Below the pieces are notes generated by a model. It was not told where the DNA came from and ran no database searches. It was given only the letters and a program-made list of their open reading frames with translations. Source: Thalassovita taeanensis (GTDB lineage: Bacteria > Pseudomonadota > Alphaproteobacteria > Rhodobacterales > Rhodobacteraceae). From it: 64,000 bases of DNA. This document shows positions 29,412 through 38,697 of the stretch, piece by piece (the first letter of the stretch is position 1; every line of letters begins with the position of its first letter). The stretch is from positions 55,406 to 119,405 of the forward strand of contig NZ_FOEP01000011.1 in NCBI RefSeq assembly GCF_900110775.1, written 5' to 3'. The translations under genes and the position numbers were made by a program.

Positions 29412-31852
29412 CCCTGCCCACTCAGGCCCGCGTGGTCATCATCGGCGGTGGCGTGATCGGCTGCTCGGTCGCGTATCACCTGACGAAACTCGGCTGGACC
29501 GATGTTGTCCTGCTCGAACGCAAACAGCTGACCAGCGGCACCACATGGCACGCCGCCGGGCTGATCGCGCAACTGCGCGCGACAGCGAACATGACCAAGC
29601 TGGCGAAATACAGCCAGGAACTCTACGGCGCGTTGGAGGCCGAAACCGGCATGGCCACCGGGTTCAAACGTGTGGGCTCGATCACCGTCGCCCTGACCGA
29701 AGAGCGCAAGGAAGAGATCTTCCGCCAGGCCGCCATGGCCCGCGCCTTTGGCGTCGACGTCGAACAGATCACACCCACAGAGGTCGGCGCGCGATATCCG
29801 CACCTGAACCTTGAGGGGGTCAAGGCGGGCGTCTATCTGCCCAAAGACGGTCAGGGCGATCCGGGCAATATCGCCCGCGCCATGGCCAAAGGCGCCCGGA
29901 TGCGCGGCGCGGCGGTGCACGAGGGCATCAAGGTCACTGGCATGTCCCGTGCCAACCAACGGATCACCGGCGTCGATTGGCGCGCCGAAAATGGCAGCAC
30001 GGGCCATATCGCCTGCGACATGATCGTCAACTGTGCGGGCATGTGGGGCCACGACGTGGGCCGGATGGCGGGCGTCAACGTGCCCCTGCACGCCTGCGAA
30101 CATTTCTATATCGTCTCTGAACCCATTATCGGGCTTGGCCCCCTGCCCGTGCTGCGGGTGCCCGATGAATGCGCGTATTACAAAGAAGAGGCGGGCAAAA
30201 TGATGCTGGGCGCATTCGAACCCACCGCCAAGCCCTGGGGCATGGGCGGCATCCCCGAAAGCTTCGAATTCGACCAGCTGCCCGAAGATTTCGATCACTT
30301 CGAGCCGATTTTGGAACAGGCCGTGCAGCGGATGCCGATGCTGGGAACGGCTGGCATCCACACCTTCTTCAACGGTCCCGAAAGCTTCACCCCCGACGAC
30401 GCCTATCATCTGGGCCGCGCGCCCGAGATGGAAAATGTGTGGGTCGCCGCCGGGTTCAACTCGATCGGCATTCAATCGGCTGGCGGCGCGGGCATGGCAC
30501 TGGCGCTATGGATGCAGGATGACGAGAAACCTTTCGATCTTGGCGATGTCGATATCGCCCGGATGCAGCCGTTTCAGGGCAACCGGCGCTATCTGCGTGA
30601 ACGCTCCACCGAAACACTGGGGCTGCTCTATGCCGATCATTTCCCCCATCGGCAAAAGGCCACCGCGCGCGGCGTCCGTCGGTCGCCGTTTCACCCGCAA
30701 CTTGCAGCGCAGGGCGCGGTTTTTGGCGAACTGGCGGGCTGGGAAAGGCCCAATTGGTTTGCTGAACCGGGGCAGGACAAGGCCTATCACTACAGCTGGA
30801 AACGGCAGAACTGGTTTGCCAACGCGGCGGCTGAACATGCCGCGATCCGGGGCGGCGTGGGCCTCTATGACATGTCCTCTTTCGGCAAATTACGCGTTGA
30901 GGGCCACGATGCCGAAGCCTTCCTGAACTATATCTGCGGCGCGGATATGTCGGTGCCGGTGGGCAAGATCGTCTATACCCAATTCCTGTCGCCGCGCGGC
31001 GGGATCGAGGCGGATGTGACCGTCACCCGCCTGTCGGAAACCGCGTATCTGGTCGTGACCCCCGCCGCGACCCGGCTGGCCGATGAAACATGGATGCGGC
31101 GCCATCTGCGCGATCATGCTGTGGTGATCACCGATATGACCGCGTCCGAAGGCGTTCTGGCGATCATGGGACCGCAGGCGCGCGCCGTGATGCAAGCCGT
31201 ATCACCGAATGATTTTTCCAACGATGCCAATCCCTTCGGCACCGCGCAACAGATCGAACTGGGCATGGGCTTGGCCCGCGTGCACCGGGTGTCATACGTG
31301 GGCGAACTTGGGTGGGAAATCTATGTCAGCGCCGATATGGCCGCGCATGCGTTCGAAACCCTGTGGCAGGCCGGGCAGGATCACGGGCTAAAACTGTGCG
31401 GACTGCACATGATGGACAGCTGTCGGATCGAAAAGGGCTTTCGCCATTTCGGTCACGATATCACCTGCGAGGATCACGTGTTGGAGGCGGGGCTGGGCTT
31501 CGCCGTCAAAACCGACAAACCCGCCTTCATCGGTCGCGACGCAGTGCTGCGCAAACGCGAAACCGGGCTGGAGCGGCGGCTAGTGCAGTTTCGCCTTACC
31601 GACCCCGAACCGCTGCTCTATCACAACGAACCCATTTTGCGCGACGGACGGATCGTGGGGCACCTGACTTCGGGTGCATATGGGCATCATCTGGGTGCGG
31701 CGATCGGGCTGGGCTACGTGCCGTGCAAAGGCGAAACCGCCGCTGCGGTGCTGGCCTCGCAGTATGAAATTGACGTGGCCGGGCTGCGTGTGCGGGCCGA
31801 GGCATCGCTGAAGCCAATGTATGACCCAAGCTCGGCGCGGGTACGGATGTGA
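29408..31852 (+). CDS. DMGDH-like FAD/folate demethylase, paralogue 2
   Basis: An 814-residue protein of the same architecture: FAD motif VVIIGGGVIGCSVAYHLTKL, TTWHAAGL with His48, GFNSIGIQSAGGAG, then a GcvT-like domain with VGELGWEIYVS. The residues right after WHAAG (LIAQLRATANMTKL) and much of the substrate domain differ from paralogue 1, so a different substrate is likely. This one is closer to the classical dimethylglycine/sarcosine type. It is the last gene of the operon. Confidence 0.92.
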   Translation: MTLPTQARVVIIGGGVIGCSVAYHLTKLGWTDVVLLERKQLTSGTTWHAAGLIAQLRATANMTKLAKYSQELYGALEAETGMATGFKRVGSITVALTEERKEEIFRQAAMARAFGVDVEQITPTEVGARYPHLNLEGVKAGVYLPKDGQGDPGNIARAMAKGARMRGAAVHEGIKVTGMSRANQRITGVDWRAENGSTGHIACDMIVNCAGMWGHDVGRMAGVNVPLHACEHFYIVSEPIIGLGPLPVLRVPDECAYYKEEAGKMMLGAFEPTAKPWGMGGIPESFEFDQLPEDFDHFEPILEQAVQRMPMLGTAGIHTFFNGPESFTPDDAYHLGRAPEMENVWVAAGFNSIGIQSAGGAGMALALWMQDDEKPFDLGDVDIARMQPFQGNRRYLRERSTETLGLLYADHFPHRQKATARGVRRSPFHPQLAAQGAVFGELAGWERPNWFAEPGQDKAYHYSWKRQNWFANAAAEHAAIRGGVGLYDMSSFGKLRVEGHDAEAFLNYICGADMSVPVGKIVYTQFLSPRGGIEADVTVTRLSETAYLVVTPAATRLADETWMRRHLRDHAVVITDMTASEGVLAIMGPQARAVMQAVSPNDFSNDANPFGTAQQIELGMGLARVHRVSYVGELGWEIYVSADMAAHAFETLWQAGQDHGLKLCGLHMMDSCRIEKGFRHFGHDITCEDHVLEAGLGFAVKTDKPAFIGRDAVLRKRETGLERRLVQFRLTDPEPLLYHNEPILRDGRIVGHLTSGAYGHHLGAAIGLGYVPCKGETAAAVLASQYEIDVAGLRVRAEASLKPMYDPSSARVRM

Positions 31853-31898
31853 GGGCCTCGCGGGTTGCACGAGGGCCAACGGGGGCGTAATCAGCGCC

Positions 31899-32552
31899 AT
31901 GGCCCTGAGCAGTGAATATACCCCGCCGACCGACCCGCTTGAGATTCTGCACGAGGATCACGAAATTATCGTGGCGAACAAACCTGCCGGTTTGTTGTCG
32001 GTGCCCGGACGCGGGGCGCATCTGGCGGATTGCCTGCTAAGCCGGGTGCAAGCGGCGTTTCCACATGCCTTGCTGGTGCACCGGCTGGACCGAGACACAT
32101 CAGGCGTGATGATCTTTGGTTTGACCCCACACGCGCAACGCAATCTGTCGATGCAATTCGAAACCCGAAGCACGAAAAAAACCTATGTCGCGCGGGTAGC
32201 AGGGCGGTTGGAGCCGAAAACCGGCACGGTCGATCTGCCGCTGATCGTCGACTGGCCGAACCGACCCCGCCAGATGGTGTGCCCTGCGACCGGAAAACCA
32301 GCAGTGACCGATTTTCGCGTGCTGCGGGCAACCGATCAGGAAAGCCGGGTCAGACTGATGCCTAAAACAGGCCGCAGCCATCAGTTGCGGGTGCATATGC
32401 TGGCGTTGGGGCATCCAATTCTAGGCGATCCGATCTATGCTCAAGGGGCGGCGGCGCAATACCCGCGCATGATGCTGCATTCCGAAGAGCTGCGGATCAA
32501 CCACCCTGACAGCGGCAAGGGCATGGGCTTTCGCGCCAAAGCCCCATTCTGA
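31899..32552 (+). CDS. RluA-family pseudouridine synthase
   Basis: A 217-residue enzyme that isomerises uridines in rRNA or tRNA. The catalytic Asp is in HRLDRDTSG (motif II), preceded by NKPAGLLSVPG (motif I) and followed by RSHQLRVHMLALGHPILGDPIY (motif III). There is no S4 domain, which suggests RluA rather than RluC or RluD. It converges on fliL. Confidence 0.92.
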   Translation: MALSSEYTPPTDPLEILHEDHEIIVANKPAGLLSVPGRGAHLADCLLSRVQAAFPHALLVHRLDRDTSGVMIFGLTPHAQRNLSMQFETRSTKKTYVARVAGRLEPKTGTVDLPLIVDWPNRPRQMVCPATGKPAVTDFRVLRATDQESRVRLMPKTGRSHQLRVHMLALGHPILGDPIYAQGAAAQYPRMMLHSEELRINHPDSGKGMGFRAKAPF

Positions 32553-32596
32553 CGCCCGCCATTCCTTCGTTCGAGCAGAGCGTCAAAGCCTAACTC

Positions 32597-33100
32597 TCAA
32601 ACATCCTGCCGCGCAAGATCGGTAATCAACACATCCGAAATCGCCGCTCCACCGGTTTTCTGCGCGACAGACAGAAGCGAGCTGCGCAGCACCTCCATAT
32701 TGGCCGCACTCGTGAAAGCCCCGCGAAAGCCGCCAATATTCGCGTGGTCAAACAGCACCTGCAGAAACACGTCGCGCAGTTTCGGCTCGCGCGTATAAAC
32801 CGTCTCGGTCTCGCCGGGCCTGACCTCAAGACTAAGCGACATAACAACCAGCGCACTGACACGCTCTCCGGTAATAATGGGCACGACAAACTGATTGTTG
32901 AGCTTGACGTACTCGTTCCCATCGCCGCCGTGCTCATCGCCAGGACCATCCGTGTCAGCATGGGCATCAGGTTGTGCGTCCTCACCACAGGGGTTGATCT
33001 CAACCATCTCTGCCGGTTCGGGCTTAAGCACAAGCCCCGCGCCGATACCGGCACCAACCCCTAGCAACGCAAGAATGACAGGAAGAATTTTCTTGAACAT
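32597..33100 (-). CDS. fliL: Flagellar basal-body protein FliL
   Basis: A 167-residue single-pass inner-membrane protein (helix about 5-25), with a periplasmic domain ending in VLITDLARQDV, as in FliL. FliL surrounds the stator units and aids torque. The linker after the helix is rich in Asp, His and Gly (about residues 36-62). It is the last gene of the minus-strand flagellar run, 9 bp after flgH. Confidence 0.9.
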   Translation of the reverse strand: MFKKILPVILALLGVGAGIGAGLVLKPEPAEMVEINPCGEDAQPDAHADTDGPGDEHGGDGNEYVKLNNQFVVPIITGERVSALVVMSLSLEVRPGETETVYTREPKLRDVFLQVLFDHANIGGFRGAFTSAANMEVLRSSLLSVAQKTGGAAISDVLITDLARQDV

Positions 33101-33109
33101 ATCACCTCC

Positions 33110-33841
33110 TTAAAATGGCAGAACCGCATCCAGAACCTGTTGCCCGATACGGGGTTGCTGCATGTCGGTAATCTGCCCACGCCCGCCATAAGACACGCGC
33201 GCCGCAGCGATTTTGTCATAGGTAATCTCGTTCTGCCGCGAGATGTCTTCAGGACGGACAAACCCGGTGACCAGCAACTCGCGCATCTCGAAGTTCACCC
33301 GCACTTCCTGACTGCCCTGGATCGACAAAGTCCCGTTCGGCAAGACATCCACCACTGTGGCAGCAACCCGCAGCGTCAGCTTTTCATTGCGCCGCACCGA
33401 TCCATCCCCGCTGGACGCACTATTCGACCCGATCGAGACGGCACTATCCATCGAGGCCCCCTCGGGCAGACGTTCGTTGATCCGCTGCGGGATGCCAAAA
33501 AGCTGCGGCACGCCAAGCGACTCCGACCCGCTGCGCGACCGCGAGCTTGTGTTTGAAATCTCTGCCTTGTCGTCGATCTCGATGACAACGGTCGTGATGT
33601 CGCCGCGCTTGATCGCCCGGCGGTCCCCCAAAAGCGAACGCTGCCCACTGGTCCACAAGGATGCCTGATCAAGCGGACTGTAACGTTCGGTATAGATGGG
33701 AAGACCCGGATCGAACATCGCCCGCTGTTCAAGCCCATCCTGAACCGGCGTAAAGTCAGGCACGCGCCCAATGGCACTGCTGCGTCCGCAGCCAGAGGTC
33801 AAAGCAATCAGGCCCATCAGCGGAACAAGTCGTTTTAGCAT
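33110..33841 (-). CDS. flgH: Flagellar L-ring protein FlgH
   Basis: A 243-residue outer-membrane lipoprotein with lipobox LTSGC. It has SLWTSGQRSLLGDRRA, VVIEIDDKAEISN and GSQEVRVNFEMRELLVTGFVRPEDI, the FlgH signatures. It forms the bushing around the rod in the outer membrane. The P-ring gene flgI is not in the window. Confidence 0.96.
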   Translation of the reverse strand: MLKRLVPLMGLIALTSGCGRSSAIGRVPDFTPVQDGLEQRAMFDPGLPIYTERYSPLDQASLWTSGQRSLLGDRRAIKRGDITTVVIEIDDKAEISNTSSRSRSGSESLGVPQLFGIPQRINERLPEGASMDSAVSIGSNSASSGDGSVRRNEKLTLRVAATVVDVLPNGTLSIQGSQEVRVNFEMRELLVTGFVRPEDISRQNEITYDKIAAARVSYGGRGQITDMQQPRIGQQVLDAVLPF

Positions 33842-33853
33842 ATTTATAAGCTC

Positions 33854-34270
33854 CTATTGCAGAACCTGCACGGTTCCGTCGGGCATGATCTGCCCAGTGA
33901 TCTGGGTTCTGGACGTCAGGTTTATCACCCGGATTTGATCGCCTTCACCGCCACGCGACAACGCGCGCCCTTCGGCTTGAATGCTCAACCCGCCGCTTTG
34001 AAAAAGCAGTGGAACAATTTGGTTGCGATCAACCAAAGCGGGCGGACCGACATCACCGGGGCGTATCGGGCGCCCGGCGTAAACCGCAACCCGGGTTTCC
34101 AACCCCAACAGCTGCGCAGTATCCGAATAGACCCCCGGCAGGGTGCCCGGTTTCAGCGTGACATCTTCCGGCGTCAGGATCGTCCGCGCGCGAATGGTGC
34201 GGGTGGCTACAGCGATATCCGCCTGAACAGGCGCGGCGACAAGCAAACACATCAGGATCAATCTATACAT
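33854..34270 (-). CDS. flgA: P-ring assembly chaperone FlgA (short form)
   Basis: A 138-residue periplasmic protein with a signal peptide (cleavage after VQA) and one SAF domain (RTIRARTILTPEDV). The length is well below that of enterobacterial FlgA, as usual in this bacterial group. Its start overlaps the flgG stop by one base (ATGA), so the genes are coupled. Confidence 0.88.
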   Translation of the reverse strand: MYRLILMCLLVAAPVQADIAVATRTIRARTILTPEDVTLKPGTLPGVYSDTAQLLGLETRVAVYAGRPIRPGDVGPPALVDRNQIVPLLFQSGGLSIQAEGRALSRGGEGDQIRVINLTSRTQITGQIMPDGTVQVLQ

Positions 34271-35055
34271 CAGCGGATCTGCGTCGTTGCGCCAAGCATC
34301 TGATCGGCCGCTGAAATCACCTTGGCGTTCAATTCATAACCGCGCTGCGCTTCGATCAACTCGGTGACCTCGCGCACGGCATCAACCGAGCTGTCCTCCA
34401 GATACCCCTGCCGCAATGTGCCCAATCCATCCTGTCCCGGCGATGACACCAGCGCCGAACCAGAGGCTTCGGTTTCAACAAAAAGATTGCTGCCCATCGC
34501 TTCCAACCCTTTGGCATTGGAAAAGCCGACAAGGCTGAATTGCCCCAACAATTGCGCCTCCGCTGTCTCGGAAAAATAGGCATAGACCTCGCCATCTGCG
34601 TTGATGGAAATCGACAGGGCGTCGGAGGGGATCGTGATTTCAGGCGACACCGCGAACCCGTCAGAGGTGACAATCAGCCCATCTGCCGACCGCTTCAAAC
34701 CGCCATCGCGAGTATACGCCGCCTGCCCTGATGGCAGGGTCACCTCAAGATAACCTTTACCTTCAATAGCCAGATCAAGATCGCCATTCGTGGCAGAAAG
34801 TGACCCCTGCGCCAGATGGACAGACACAGCCGCAGGCCTGACACCAAGCCCCAACTGAACCCCGGTCGGCAACACGGTTCCATCCGCAGCGTTGACAGTT
34901 CCGGCACGGCTAAGTTGTTGATAATGCAGATCCGCAAATTCCGCTCGTCGGGCGTTATATCCGGTTGTGGACATGTTCGCGAGGTTGTTCGAGATCGTCT
35001 CGACCCGCATCTGCTGGGCCAACATGCCCGTTGCTGCGATTTTCAGAGCGCGCAT
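34270..35055 (-). CDS. flgG: Distal rod protein FlgG
   Basis: A 261-residue axial protein. N-terminal rod motif ISNNLANMSTTGYNARRAEF and the C-terminal SVDAVREVTELIEAQRGYELNAKVI are diagnostic. It builds the distal rod that crosses the periplasm and P and L rings. It is upstream of flgA and downstream of flgF. Confidence 0.97.
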   Translation of the reverse strand: MRALKIAATGMLAQQMRVETISNNLANMSTTGYNARRAEFADLHYQQLSRAGTVNAADGTVLPTGVQLGLGVRPAAVSVHLAQGSLSATNGDLDLAIEGKGYLEVTLPSGQAAYTRDGGLKRSADGLIVTSDGFAVSPEITIPSDALSISINADGEVYAYFSETAEAQLLGQFSLVGFSNAKGLEAMGSNLFVETEASGSALVSSPGQDGLGTLRQGYLEDSSVDAVREVTELIEAQRGYELNAKVISAADQMLGATTQIR

Positions 35056-35076
35056 TCTGCACCTCCTTCATTTGGG

Positions 35077-35790
35077 TTAACGTATTAGGGTCTTGAGCGC
35101 ATTGCGGATCCGGTCATCTTCGGATTGCAAAAAGCTCTGCCCCATCTCATAGGCACGTTGCACTTCGATCATACGGGCAACCTGCGACAGCGGATCGACG
35201 TTGGACCCCTCAAGGAACCCTTGCACGATCCGTCCACCCGGCGCGGGTTCAATGCCCGCGTCAGAGCGAAACATAACGCCGTCCTCGCGCAGCATCCGCA
35301 CTCCATCCACGGGTTGGAAAAGTCCGATCTGCGCCAGCGGACGGCCACCCGCACTCACCGTGCCATCTGCCGACACGCCCAGGTCCGTGGCATCAGGCGG
35401 GATGAACACCGGGGCGCCGCCAATATCCAGAACCCGGTTGCCATCATTGGTCACCAGATCGCCCTCGGCATTGGGGGAAAAGCTTCCCGCCCGCGTCAGG
35501 CGCTCGCCTGCAGGGGTTTCAATCAGGAAAAACCCTTCGCCTTCGATGGCAAAATCGAACTGCCCTCCGGTCTGGGTCAAAGCGCCTTGCGCCGCCGAAG
35601 TCTGATGGATATTTGCCGTCGCCATCGACAAAGATGGGCCGCCTTCAACCTTTTGAACATACTCGGAAAAAACCAAACCCTCTTGCCGGTATCCGGTTGT
35701 CGCGGCGTTTGCGATGTTGTTGGCCACAACCTGCATTTCGCGCATCAACCCCGATTGTCGGGTCAGCGTCGTGTAAACAGCGTCATCCAT
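35077..35790 (-). CDS. flgF: Proximal rod protein FlgF
   Basis: A 237-residue rod protein with VVANNIANAATTGYRQEGL at the N-terminus and a C-terminal VARMIEVQRAYEMGQ helix. The internal GEGFFLIETPAGERLTRAGSF matches FlgF/FlgG proteins, and the shorter form next to flgG is FlgF. One base separates it from fliQ. Confidence 0.95.
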   Translation of the reverse strand: MDDAVYTTLTRQSGLMREMQVVANNIANAATTGYRQEGLVFSEYVQKVEGGPSLSMATANIHQTSAAQGALTQTGGQFDFAIEGEGFFLIETPAGERLTRAGSFSPNAEGDLVTNDGNRVLDIGGAPVFIPPDATDLGVSADGTVSAGGRPLAQIGLFQPVDGVRMLREDGVMFRSDAGIEPAPGGRIVQGFLEGSNVDPLSQVARMIEVQRAYEMGQSFLQSEDDRIRNALKTLIR

Positions 35791-35791
35791 A

Positions 35792-36061
35792 TCATCCTCC
35801 GATCATCAGTGGGATCAGGCGATCTTGAAAAAACGCCACAAGGGTCTGCGACATGAACCCCATCGAGGCCCAGAAAACCGCAATAATGGCGAGCACTTTC
35901 GGCACAAAAGTCAGGGTCATTTCCTGGATCGAGGTCAGAGCCTGAAACAACCCCACGGCCACACCTGCAACCAGGGCCACCGCAAGGATCGGAGTCGAGG
36001 TGATAACCGCGACCCAAAGCGCCTGCCGCAAAGTGTCGAAAAAAACCGCCTCTTCCAGCAT
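35792..36061 (-). CDS. fliQ: Flagellar export protein FliQ
   Basis: An 89-residue membrane protein with two helices and the FliQ pattern PILAVALVAGVAVGLFQALTSIQEMTLTFVPK, of which the core is GLFQALTSIQE. It is a component of the export gate along with FliP and FliR. Its start shares one base with the fliE stop. The other gate genes are not in this window. Confidence 0.95.
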   Translation of the reverse strand: MLEEAVFFDTLRQALWVAVITSTPILAVALVAGVAVGLFQALTSIQEMTLTFVPKVLAIIAVFWASMGFMSQTLVAFFQDRLIPLMIGG

Positions 36062-36342
36062 CAGACCGGCATCCTGAGGATTTCCTGATAGGCTTCAACA
36101 ACCTTGTCCCGGACCGTCACGGCGGCTTCGACCGCCAGCTCGGTCTGCGCAAGCGCCTGCACCAAAGCATGCGGATCAGCGTTACCGACCATTGCCGCCT
36201 TGGCGGTGGCTTCGGCCTCTTGCAGCGTGCTCGCAAAATCGCGGGCCACACCCAGTGCGGCCTCGCCCGCGCCCGACGACGGTTCTGTCGCCGGGCGGGA
36301 TGCCGCATATTTCTGAGCCGCGAGGGGGGAGCGGATTTCCAT
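36061..36342 (-). CDS. fliE: Flagellar hook-basal body protein FliE
   Basis: A 93-residue adaptor between the MS ring and rod. It ends with ELAVEAAVTVRDKVVEAYQEILRMPV, the FliE C-terminal pattern, of which VRDKVVEAYQEILRMPV is the core. It is followed by fliQ with a one-base overlap and preceded by flgC at 35 bp. Confidence 0.93.
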   Translation of the reverse strand: MEIRSPLAAQKYAASRPATEPSSGAGEAALGVARDFASTLQEAEATAKAAMVGNADPHALVQALAQTELAVEAAVTVRDKVVEAYQEILRMPV

Positions 36343-36377
36343 TCTGTTTCTCCTTGTTGTGACCGGATTCTCCGGCG

Positions 36378-36770
36378 TTAGCGGCGCAGCAAGTCCATCA
36401 GACTGCTCGACATTTGCCGGGCCTGATCGAACATTTTAAGGTTCGCCTCATAGCTGCGTTGCGCCTCACGCGCGTCCGCGATTTCAACGATCAGGTCCAC
36501 ATTGGACCCATCGTAATGACCGTCTTGATCAGCCAGCGGGTGCGACGGATCATAAATTTTCTCCAGATCGCTCTGATCAAGTTTTACCCGCCCAGTCCGC
36601 ACTTGGGCCACGTCACCTGTCGCATTGAACGTCGCCTCGAATGGCACCGATTTGCGCCGATATCCCGGCGTGTCCGCGTTCGCGATGTTTTCCGACACAT
36701 GCCGCAAACGCGCGGCCTGAGCTTTCAGTCCACTTGCCGACACGGATAGGGATTGAATAAAATCACTCAT
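36378..36770 (-). CDS. flgC: Proximal rod protein FlgC
   Basis: A 130-residue rod protein with the N-terminal motif HVSENIANADTPGYRRKSV and the C-terminal EIADAREAQRSYEANLKMFD. It forms part of the proximal rod with FlgB and FlgF. It is 11 bp after flgB. Confidence 0.97.
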   Translation of the reverse strand: MSDFIQSLSVSASGLKAQAARLRHVSENIANADTPGYRRKSVPFEATFNATGDVAQVRTGRVKLDQSDLEKIYDPSHPLADQDGHYDGSNVDLIVEIADAREAQRSYEANLKMFDQARQMSSSLMDLLRR

Positions 36771-36781
36771 ATATTTCTTCC

Positions 36782-37165
36782 CTACCTGCGACCGATGCTG
36801 GCGCGCAAAATCGTCATCGAGGATTTGTAAATCGCCAGCGCCTGATCATGCTGCCGCTTGACATCGACGGCCTTCACCATCTCGTTTTCCAACGAAACGG
36901 AATTGCCGTTGGGCGACGCCGGGCTGCCATCAGGTTCAAAAGAAATCTTTGCGACGCTTGCACCGAAAAACATGTCGTTCCGACCAGACGCTGATCCACC
37001 TGATCTGGTGGCGGGCTGGTACAGATCCTCAAACGGGGCCACGTCCAGCGCCTTATATCCGGGCGTGTCCGCATTCGCGATATTTTGCGCCACAACCGAT
37101 TGCCGCGCACCGGCATGGGTGGCCAAAGCCTGCGCCATGCGGAAAATTTCCAGGTTTTCAAACAT
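36782..37165 (-). CDS. flgB: Proximal rod protein FlgB
   Basis: A 127-residue rod protein with VVAQNIANADTPGYKALDV and a C-terminal KAVDVKRQHDQALAIYKSS. It is the first gene of a nine-gene minus-strand run down to fliL. Its start faces fliI across 86 bp, so both promoters lie there; I see no complete CtrA or sigma-54 site. Confidence 0.95.
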   Translation of the reverse strand: MFENLEIFRMAQALATHAGARQSVVAQNIANADTPGYKALDVAPFEDLYQPATRSGGSASGRNDMFFGASVAKISFEPDGSPASPNGNSVSLENEMVKAVDVKRQHDQALAIYKSSMTILRASIGRR

Positions 37166-37251
37166 TCAGGGATTCTCCCGTGATCAATCTCAACCAAGGC
37201 TTAACTGTGATTCCTTTAGAAATTGTTTTCAGAGGATGATTGGAGAGAACG

Positions 37252-38688
37252 ATGTATCAGCCCGACATGATTTGCCTTCAGGCAGAAATCTCAACATTGA
37301 AAGCCGTGCATCGCTTGGGGCGCGTGTCAGAAGTTCAGGCGGGGCTGGTCTATGTGCGCGGGCTGCAAGATGATGCCCGCATGGGGGATCAACTCCGGCT
37401 TTCCCGGAAAACCGGGGGCGATCTCAGCGGAGAGGTGGTCCGGCTGTTGGAAACCGGCGTGGTGATGCTGCCAAATGCTGCCTGCGAAGGTGTGTCGCTC
37501 AACGATCCGGTTGCCTTGTGTGACAACATCGGAATTGCCCCGTCGCCCGGTTGGATCGGGCGGGTGATTGACCCCTACGGCAAGCCGCTGGATGGGCGAC
37601 CGCTGCTCCGCGGGCCCATGAGCCGTCCCTTGCAGTCAGATCCCCCGCCCGCAGCTGAACGGCGTGCAATGGGCGGTCGGCTGGAAACCGGGATGGCGGT
37701 TTTCAATACGATGTTGCCGATTGTACGCGGACAACGGATCGGGTTGTTCGCCGGGTCTGGTGTCGGAAAATCCAGCCTTCTCGCCCACTTGGCCCGCCAC
37801 TTGCAGGCCGACGTTGTCGTCATTGCGCTTGTTGGCGAACGCGGAAGAGAGTTGAGGGATTTTATCGAAAACGTCCTGGGACCAGAAGGAATGGCGCGGG
37901 CCGTGGTTGTCGCGGCGACGTCCGATCAGTCGCCCTTGGTGCGTCGGCGTTGTGCGTGGACCGCGATGGCGGTTGCCGAATACTTTCGTGAACAAGGGCG
38001 TCATGTTCTGTTTCTTGCCGATTCAATCACCCGCTTCGCCGAGGCCCACCGAGAAGTCGCCGTTGCCGCAGGCGAAGCGCCCGCACTGCGCGGCTATCCC
38101 CCCTCCACCGCGCATATGATCATGTCGCTCTGTGAACGGGCTGGGCCGGGCGCGGGGCAGTCAGGCGATATCACGGCGGTCCTGAGTGTGCTGGTTGCCG
38201 GGTCGGATATGGACGAGCCGATTGCAGACATCCTGCGCGGCGTCCTTGATGGTCATGTCATTCTTGACAGACAGATCGCCGAGCGGGGGCGGTATCCGGC
38301 GATTGATTTGCTGCGATCCGTGTCGCGCAGCCTTCCCGCCGCGGCCTCCGACGCTGAAAACGGGCAAATCAGCGAAGCGCGCCGCTTGCTCGGGGCTTAC
38401 GATCAGTCCGAGATGATGATTCGCGCAGGCCTGTATTCCGAGGGAAGCGATGCCTTGCTGGACCGTGCGGTCAGCGTCTGGCCTGACCTTGATGCATTTT
38501 TGGCCCAATCCGAGACGGAAACCAGCGCCAGCAGCTTCTCCCGGCTTGAACTGATCCTGCGCCGAGCAAGAGCCGCGCGCCCGTCAACGATCCCCGGCGG
38601 CGATGCGCACGCGGCGAAAATCGGAACCGCTCAACGCAACCAAGCTCATGGAGCCGCCGTCACCCGCTCAAGCCTCCCGCGCAGGTAA
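37252..38688 (+). CDS. fliI: Flagellum-specific export ATPase FliI
   Basis: A 478-residue F1-beta-like ATPase. Walker A GSGVGKSS holds Lys173, Walker B is VLFLADSITRFAEAHREVA, and the domain contains RGYPPSTAHMIMSLCERAG, close to the FliI signature. It powers or primes the type III flagellar export apparatus. The start ATG 37252 was preferred over TTG 37240. It is alone on the plus strand inside a minus-strand region. Confidence 0.96.
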   Translation: MYQPDMICLQAEISTLKAVHRLGRVSEVQAGLVYVRGLQDDARMGDQLRLSRKTGGDLSGEVVRLLETGVVMLPNAACEGVSLNDPVALCDNIGIAPSPGWIGRVIDPYGKPLDGRPLLRGPMSRPLQSDPPPAAERRAMGGRLETGMAVFNTMLPIVRGQRIGLFAGSGVGKSSLLAHLARHLQADVVVIALVGERGRELRDFIENVLGPEGMARAVVVAATSDQSPLVRRRCAWTAMAVAEYFREQGRHVLFLADSITRFAEAHREVAVAAGEAPALRGYPPSTAHMIMSLCERAGPGAGQSGDITAVLSVLVAGSDMDEPIADILRGVLDGHVILDRQIAERGRYPAIDLLRSVSRSLPAAASDAENGQISEARRLLGAYDQSEMMIRAGLYSEGSDALLDRAVSVWPDLDAFLAQSETETSASSFSRLELILRRARAARPSTIPGGDAHAAKIGTAQRNQAHGAAVTRSSLPRR

Positions 38689-38697
38689 GTTCGGGGG

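Noticed and set aside
37166..37251. Possible CtrA site (TTAA half) between flgB and fliI
   Set aside because: Only one half-site (TTAAC) is present, with no matching second half at the right spacing.
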